From Farysia itapuensis (taxonomy: Eukaryota > Basidiomycota > Ustilaginomycetes > Ustilaginales > Ustilaginaceae), in NCBI GenBank assembly GCA_023212645.1, contig JALBYC010000015.1, positions 1 through 64,000 of the forward strand: DNA of 64,000 bases. Reading direction: 5' to 3'. The notes below the pieces were generated by a model. The model ran no database searches, was not told where the DNA came from, and saw only the letters and a list, made by a program, of their open reading frames with translations. Position 1 is the stretch's first letter. Every line of letters starts with the position of its first letter. This document shows, piece by piece, positions 59,063 to 64,000 of this stretch. Position numbers and translations under genes: made by a program.

Positions 59063-60144
59063 ATGTGTAGGTTGCTCGGTACGTTTTGACCCTAAAAGTC
59101 CGAAGCAGCGATGCTGTTACTGATCAGACGCTGTCGTTAGTCTTCAAGGGGGCGGATCCGATTCAGCTGTGCCATTTGGTGACGAGGCCAGCGCACTCGA
59201 TTATCAACCAGGCCTTTGATTCCAGATTGCGGCTGGACGCCACTCGTGCGGTGAATGGAGACGGTTTTGGGGTAGGATGGTACGATTCATCGCCTGATGC
59301 AGAACTGGGCGAAGCGCCGTGCATCTTTACCTCGGTCACTCCAGCCTGGAACAACCAGAACTTGCAGCGAATCGCTGAAAAGATCAAGTCACCTCTGGTC
59401 TTTGCCCACGTACGAGCATCGACGGCCGGCGCCTTATCCGAGACCAACTGCCACCCCTGGCGCTACGGTCGACTGATGTGGATGCACAACGGCCAGATCT
59501 CTGACTTCCCCAAGATCAAGCGCAAAGTGTTGGCCTCGTTGCCCGAAGAGCTCTTCCTCTTTCCCCAGGGACACACTGACTCGGAGTTCGCCTTTGCCGT
59601 CTTTCTCAACCATCTCAAACATCCACTGCAGAAGGAGCCGTTCAGCTACAAAGAGTTGCGCGATGCCATGCTCGCCACAATCCAGGATTTCAACCGTTGG
59701 TCCAGAGACGCCGACATCCGTCAGCCGAGTCTGATGAACTTTTGCGTGACGGATGGACAGTCGGTGATCTGCACACGCTATGTGTCGAGCAAGGAAGATC
59801 AGGCGGCATCGCTCTACTTCAGCTCCGGCACAACTTTCTACGAGCATTCGCCCGGCGCATACCGCATGGTCAAGACGGACAAGCGGGAAAAGATCATTGT
59901 CGTCGCCTCGGAACCGCTGACGTTTGAAAAGGCCGACTGGATGGAGATCCCCACCAACACGCTGGTCTGCATTACACCCAAGATGAACGTTCTCCAATCT
60001 CCCATCCTGGACGAGTACCATCTCGACCATGATTCGCAGCTCATTCGTAGTCCTACCTTTGCACTCAAGACTGGCTATCCACCTAGCATGTCTGGTGCTG
60101 TAGCCTCTCCACCCACCACAGCTCTGACGCAAGCCACACAATGA
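59063..60144 (+). CDS. DUG3: Class II glutamine amidotransferase, DUG3-type (two exons)
   Basis: Exons 59063-59078 and 59141-60144 (intron 62 nt, donor GTACGT, acceptor GTTAG) give 339 aa. The 16-nt first exon encodes MCRLL, bringing the nucleophile Cys2 that every class II amidotransferase needs; exon 2 alone lacks it. Other motifs: GDGFGVGWYD, HVRASTAGALSETNCHPW, WMHNGQISDF and GHTDSEFAF. It fits yeast Dug3, which with Dug2 cleaves the gamma-glutamyl bond of glutathione in the cytosol. The frame is also open through the intron from a non-ATG codon, so an unspliced reading would hide the true start. Confidence 0.93.
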
Positions 60145-60192
60145 TACCCTCCCTCTTTGCCTCTTGCACGCCCTCGTGTCAAAATTGTCCGC

Positions 60193-60198
60193 TATAAA
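60193..60198 (+). promoter_or_regulatory. TATA box before the PPC decarboxylase gene
   Basis: TATAAA lies 96 bp upstream of the ATG at 60294, inside the 149-bp space after DUG3. It indicates that the second gene has its own promoter. Confidence 0.4.
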
Positions 60199-60293
60199 TT
60201 CCGGGTTTTTGTGCTTGAATTCGAGATTGGCCACACCTGACTCGTGTGTATATGCCTTGCTGAGCTCTACATTGGCCAGGCACTTGTGAAAGC

Positions 60294-61007
60294 ATGTCGG
60301 CCAGCTCGGCCCATGTGCCAACGTCACTGCAGTCGCCCTTTCCACCGCTCAGCAGACCACCAACGGTCGACCGACCTCTGCACGTAGTGTTAGCTACGAC
60401 TGGCTCAGTGGCATCGGTCAAAGTACCCCTCATTGTTGAACGTTTGTTGCGGTACAAGCATGTTCGTATCCAGATCATTGCCTCAACCTCCTCCCTCGCC
60501 TTTTACAGCAGAGAGGCCATCAACGACATCTACTCGAGTAGCGACTACACATTGGCAGTGTTGGCGCGGGAGAATGCGGAGCAGGTAGAGGTGGCGTGTC
60601 GAGCCAAAGTCTGGGTGGATGAAGACGAGTGGTCTAGCTGGACACGCGTTGGAGACCCCATACTACACATCGAGCTACGACGATGGGCAGACATTGTTCT
60701 CGTCGCGCCTTGCTCGGCCAACACGTTGGCTAAATTGAATGCGGGGATCTGCGACAGCCTGCTGACGAGCTTTATGCGAGCCTTGTCGCCCTCAACTCCC
60801 ACGCTGCTCTTCCCAGCGATGAACACGCTGATGTACATGCATCCTCTCACCGCCCAACACCTCGAATTTGTACAGCAGCACTTGGGCTACGAGATTCACG
60901 GTCCGATCGAAAAGAGGCTCGCATGCGGCGATCTAGGCACAGGCGCCATGTACGAATGGTCCGACATTGTCCAGCTCCTCGTCGACCGCTATGGACTACA
61001 ACCATAA
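60294..61007 (+). CDS. Phosphopantothenoylcysteine decarboxylase (CAB3 family)
   Basis: 237 aa HFCD flavoprotein. It decarboxylates 4'-phosphopantothenoylcysteine to 4'-phosphopantetheine in coenzyme A synthesis. Motifs: flavin-binding ATTGSVASVK, active-site H125 (GDPILHIELRRWAD), APCSANTLAKLNAG, the PAMNTLM substrate motif (174-180) and the substrate clamp CGDLGTGAM with C211. Unlike yeast Sis2/Vhs3/Cab3 it has no long N-terminal extension or acidic tail, so it looks like a plain enzyme as in plants and animals, not a Ppz1 inhibitor. It lies in tandem with DUG3. Confidence 0.93.
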   Translation: MSASSAHVPTSLQSPFPPLSRPPTVDRPLHVVLATTGSVASVKVPLIVERLLRYKHVRIQIIASTSSLAFYSREAINDIYSSSDYTLAVLARENAEQVEVACRAKVWVDEDEWSSWTRVGDPILHIELRRWADIVLVAPCSANTLAKLNAGICDSLLTSFMRALSPSTPTLLFPAMNTLMYMHPLTAQHLEFVQQHLGYEIHGPIEKRLACGDLGTGAMYEWSDIVQLLVDRYGLQP

Positions 61008-61113
61008 CCCAGACGCATCAGTATCGCGCACAAAGTTCGACGGGACATTGTATTTCTATCAAGTTGCGATTACTTGTGTGTGTGTGTCTATGTGGGTTTT
61101 GGTCGGGAGCAGA

Positions 61114-62979
61114 TCAGTTTGGCGGTGGGCCGCCACGACCTTTGCCTCTGCTTCCTTTTCGGTCACCGCCTCCTCTGGCGCCGCGGTAGCCACCTCTACC
61201 ATTGTGGCCACCGCCTCGTTTTTGTCCACCCCCTCCTCCTCCTCCGCCGCCCCCGCCGCCGCGGTTGGCGTAGTGTTTGCGCCACATTTGCTGCTCCATC
61301 ATGGGTCGGCTCGGGTAGTCGCCCAAGTCGGTGGGCGAAGGCGCTGTCCAGGGATGGTGGCGGTACTGCTCCGGAACACTGTCCAGCTGCGGAATCCAGG
61401 TCTTGACATAGTCGCCTTTCAGATCGTAGTCCTTGGCTTGCTTAATGGGATTGAATTGTCGCGAACTTCGCGGGTCGTTGCCAACGCCGGCAACGTACTG
61501 CCAGTTGCCCCAGTTGCTGTTTGGGTCATAGTCAATCAGCCAGCTCTCAAAGAATTCGGCTCCATACTGCCAGTTCCAGTAAAGATCTTTGGTCAGAAAA
61601 CTGGCGACGTTTTGACGGCCACGGTTCGACATGAAGCCAGTCTGTACGAGTTCAATCATGTTGGCGTCAATCATGGGTACGCCTGTTTTGCCGACAGCCC
61701 ATCGAACGAAGGGATCTTTACGGTCCTCGAGCGAGTTGGATGTCTTCCAATCGTATGCCTTGCTTTTCGCCGAACCTGGGCTGATGACTTCTTCAATGCC
61801 GCCCAGCGTAAACATGTGTGAACCAAACTTTTGCCCGACAAACAAAAAGTAGTCGCGCCAAAGCAGCTCAAATAGAATCCAGTATCCTCCACCCTTGGAG
61901 CCCGCCGTGCCGGTAGCCTCGTCCAGCTCAACTGCTTTTTGCGCAATGAGGCGTGGCGAGAGCAGACCGTGGGCGAGTGCAGCTGCAAACTTGGTGCTGT
62001 AATCAGCGCCCAACATCCCATTTCGCGTTTCCTTGTACGAAGCGCCGGGAGACGCCTTTTCACCACCAAAGTAGTGGTCCAATCTCTTGAGTGCTTCTGT
62101 TTCACCACCACCGTACGGGAAAGCCGAGTGCGGGACGTTGAGATCGGCGCCCGAGGAGGACAAGACTTTGGACAGTAGCTCCTTGTGGCCCAACACTGGC
62201 TCGGCTAGCAGTGGCTTGAGCAAAGATGCTTCGACCTCTTCTGGCTTGCTGAGCGCTTCCTTGGTGGTGAGGTTGTACACCCCTGGTGCGTCACCGAGTC
62301 TGTTGACGCTCTCTGTGGGGAAGGGTTTGAGCTTGTCGGGCGCCGGCTCCGGCGCACGGAACATGTCGGACCCCTCGACCTGTTTCCGAAAGTGGGTAAA
62401 GACGTCTGGCAGATCCTTGACTGCAAAGCCCAAGTCTTGCGGGTGAATCAGGCTCTTGCCGTGCAACAGCTTGAGGGGACATTGCAAGTCTTGAAGCTGG
62501 CTCGACAGACGCTTCTCGACATTGACTTCTTCGGTATTGATCTCCTTGCCCATAAAGACGCCCTCGACCGTGTCGCCGCTGTCTCGGATGGATTTGATGA
62601 GGGAAGGAATGACGCTTTCCGGTGTTCCTGCAAAGATGGCTAGGTCGCTGCCTACGCTGCGTAGTCGATCGCGAAGGTCAAAGACGGAGCGATTGATAAA
62701 CTTGGCCCGATGCAGACCGGTACGCCATAGGCCCAATGTTCTCGTCTTTGCCATTTGCGAATCGCCCTTTCCGCCGCCCTGCTTGCCTGCCTTTTGCAAA
62801 CCGTGGAAGCCAGACACTTCGACATGACGTTGATCCCAGATGTACACCGGTACGACATGTGTCACTGCGTTCTTGAACTTGGCCGATGAAGGGGTTGGAT
62901 CCGCACACAGATGCAGTACAGGGTGATCGTGCAGCCGCAAATCATTGCGAAGCACCGCGATCAACACGTTCTTGGTCAT
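61114..62979 (-). CDS. CRY-DASH cryptochrome with RGG tail
   Basis: 621 aa. The photolyase N-terminal domain (KNVLIAVLRNDLRLHDHP) and the FAD-binding domain with MLGADYSTKFAAALAHGLLS, GYWILFELLWRDYFLF, GVPMIDANMIELVQTGFMSN, RGRQNVASFL and NWGNWQYVAGVGNDPR identify CRY-DASH. The family binds FAD and usually a methenyltetrahydrofolate antenna, and repairs cyclobutane dimers mainly in single-stranded DNA. Residues about 572-621 are a poly-Gly run followed by RGG and RG repeats, an RNA-binding-like tail. The tail is encoded by a GC-rich stretch near 61120-61265. The stop is 106 nt from that of the convergent decarboxylase gene. Confidence 0.94.
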   Translation of the reverse strand: MTKNVLIAVLRNDLRLHDHPVLHLCADPTPSSAKFKNAVTHVVPVYIWDQRHVEVSGFHGLQKAGKQGGGKGDSQMAKTRTLGLWRTGLHRAKFINRSVFDLRDRLRSVGSDLAIFAGTPESVIPSLIKSIRDSGDTVEGVFMGKEINTEEVNVEKRLSSQLQDLQCPLKLLHGKSLIHPQDLGFAVKDLPDVFTHFRKQVEGSDMFRAPEPAPDKLKPFPTESVNRLGDAPGVYNLTTKEALSKPEEVEASLLKPLLAEPVLGHKELLSKVLSSSGADLNVPHSAFPYGGGETEALKRLDHYFGGEKASPGASYKETRNGMLGADYSTKFAAALAHGLLSPRLIAQKAVELDEATGTAGSKGGGYWILFELLWRDYFLFVGQKFGSHMFTLGGIEEVISPGSAKSKAYDWKTSNSLEDRKDPFVRWAVGKTGVPMIDANMIELVQTGFMSNRGRQNVASFLTKDLYWNWQYGAEFFESWLIDYDPNSNWGNWQYVAGVGNDPRSSRQFNPIKQAKDYDLKGDYVKTWIPQLDSVPEQYRHHPWTAPSPTDLGDYPSRPMMEQQMWRKHYANRGGGGGGGGGGGGQKRGGGHNGRGGYRGARGGGDRKGSRGKGRGGPPPN

Positions 62980-63172
62980 GATGGTGGGTAGAGTTCAGCG
63001 TGACGACCATCTTGTGTGCGCCTTACGTGCTTGCTACTGCTCCTCCTCAGCTCCTCCACACTGGGATCCAGAAGATCTTGTTGCAGGATTACTTAAGGGT
63101 AGGACCCTGCATAACGCGTCAAGCGCAATGACGACAGCTGTTAGAGTGCAGCTTACAGTCTCGCACGAAACC

Positions 63173-63190
63173 TTCGCGAACTTTCAAGAA
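63173..63190 (+). promoter_or_regulatory. Heat-shock element of the HSP110 gene
   Basis: Four perfectly phased 5-bp units, TTCnnGAAnnTTCnnGAA, lie 108-125 bp upstream of the ATG at 63298. A further GAA precedes it one base out of phase (63168-63170) and more GAA triplets follow. This is a strong Hsf1-type site. Confidence 0.8.
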
Positions 63191-63297
63191 GCAAGAAGAA
63201 CGAAAAAGTTGAACAAAAGCGCATACACACCAACAAAGATGGTTTTGTACAGACAGCCCAACACACTTCCCTTCTACCACACACTCTATCTTCAATC

Positions 63298-64000
63298 ATG
63301 TCGGTCGTAGGTATCGATATCGGAAACGCCTCGTCCAAGATTGGTGTCGCCCGTGCTCGCGGTGTCGACATCATCGCAAACGAGGTCTCGAACCGAGCCA
63401 CCCCTTCTCTCGTCTCCTTTGGTCAAAAGGCACGAGCCCTCGGCGAGTCTGCCGCAACTGCCCAAACCTCCAACTTTAAAAACACCATTGGCTCCTTGAA
63501 ACGACTCGTAGGACGTACGCTCAACGATCCCGAAGTGCAGTCCATCGAAAAGCAGTTTATCAATGCCGAGCTCGTCGATGTCAAGGGCGAGGTCGGTGTC
63601 AAGGTTCGCCTGGCGGGCGAGCAACAGGTGTACTCTGCCACTCAATTGCTAGGCATGTACCTCGGCAAGCTGCGTGACACTACCTCGAAAGAACTCGGCG
63701 GTGCTGGCGTCAGTGACGTTGTGCTCTCCACTCCACTTTGGTTCACAGATGCTCAGCGACGTGCCATGCTCGACGCTGCAGAAATCGCTGGCCTCAACCC
63801 CTTGCGCCTGCTGAACGACACCACTGCCACAGCCCTCGGATACGGTATCACCAAGACAGACTTGCCTGAAGCCGACAACCCGCGTAACGTCGTCTTCTGC
63901 GATATTGGTCACTCCTCCTACCAAGTCTCTGTTGTCTCCTTCAGCAAAGGTCAACTTACAGTGTTGAGCACGGCCGCCGACCGCAACTTTGGTGGTCGTG
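63298..64000 (+). CDS. SSE1: HSP110 (Sse1-type) chaperone, 5' part, cut by window end
   Basis: The first 234 residues of the nucleotide-binding domain are present; the gene runs off the window. MSVVGIDIGNASSKIGVARARG is the Hsp110 version of the phosphate-1 loop, with Asn-Ala where Hsp70 has Gly-Thr-Thr. NRATPSLVSFGQKARALGES, FKNTIGSLKRLVGRTLNDP and LLNDTTATALGYGI are also Sse1-like. Hsp110 proteins act as nucleotide-exchange factors for cytosolic Hsp70 and in disaggregation. A clear heat-shock element lies in the 318-bp region shared with the divergent CRY-DASH gene. Confidence 0.93.
   Translation, partial: MSVVGIDIGNASSKIGVARARGVDIIANEVSNRATPSLVSFGQKARALGESAATAQTSNFKNTIGSLKRLVGRTLNDPEVQSIEKQFINAELVDVKGEVGVKVRLAGEQQVYSATQLLGMYLGKLRDTTSKELGGAGVSDVVLSTPLWFTDAQRRAMLDAAEIAGLNPLRLLNDTTATALGYGITKTDLPEADNPRNVVFCDIGHSSYQVSVVSFSKGQLTVLSTAADRNFGGR

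Noticed and set aside
59434..60345. 303-codon minus-strand frame over DUG3
   Set aside because: It is antisense to a conserved enzyme with all motifs intact; its own product has no recognisable content.
60967..61821. 284-codon plus-strand frame over the CRY-DASH 3' half
   Set aside because: It is a mirror of the GC-rich RGG tail and FAD domain codons; nothing in it resembles a protein family.

Overview
This is a 64-kb stretch of nuclear chromosome from a fungus, most likely a smut of the Ustilaginales (Ustilago/Sporisorium/Pseudozyma type). The species is inferred from protein character and cannot be named from this window. The supporting features are GC-rich coding sequence, about one gene per 1.8 kb, mostly intronless genes, twelve short introns of 59-101 nt with GTRNGT-like donors, CT-rich leaders, and a Mep2/Ump2-type ammonium transporter. 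I annotate 35 protein genes, of which the last (HSP110) is cut by the window edge. I found no tRNA, rRNA, transposon or CRISPR array.

Layout: 0.2-10.1 kb holds four minus-strand genes: an Msb1/Mug8 morphogenesis protein, ERG25 methylsterol oxidase, a BRD7/9-like bromodomain protein and the PRP46 splicing factor. Next come TFIIS (+) and the ammonium transporter (-), whose roughly 1-kb 5' region carries a TATA box and three GATAAG sites. From 13.9 to 39.2 kb sixteen genes alternate strictly in orientation: mS35, a P-loop kinase, HST2, an AYR1-like reductase, a NAPE-PLD-like hydrolase, TAD1, an F-box-like protein, CPS1, a derlin, ZCCHC9, PRMT1, BOS1, the NDUFS7 complex I subunit, a PAS-kinase-like kinase, ARPC1 and mS29. 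One large gene-free gap (31.3-33.4 kb) interrupts this block. From 39.4 to 46.4 kb lie a coiled-coil protein of unknown function, a triple-KH RNA-binding protein, SmD3 and an SNX3-like sorting nexin. From 46.5 to 54.2 kb lie an ATRIP/Rad26 checkpoint protein and FEN1, sharing one promoter with an MluI box, followed by a COQ6-COQ7 fusion. From 54.2 kb to the end lie a Pcl-type cyclin, a CDK-like kinase, DUG3, phosphopantothenoylcysteine decarboxylase, a CRY-DASH with an RGG tail, and the start of an HSP110 gene with a textbook heat-shock element.

The most unusual object is the single 937-codon frame at 51434-54247. It joins a complete COQ6 flavoprotein hydroxylase to a complete COQ7 di-iron hydroxylase, two ring-hydroxylation steps of ubiquinone synthesis. 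The linker still looks like a mitochondrial presequence. Other notable points are a 16-nt first exon carrying the catalytic Cys of DUG3, a stop-free 60-nt intron in TFIIS that lies in frame, a FEN1 intron whose retention would remove only the basic tail, an altered NAD-loop in HST2, and pervasive convergent 3' ends only 20-140 nt apart.
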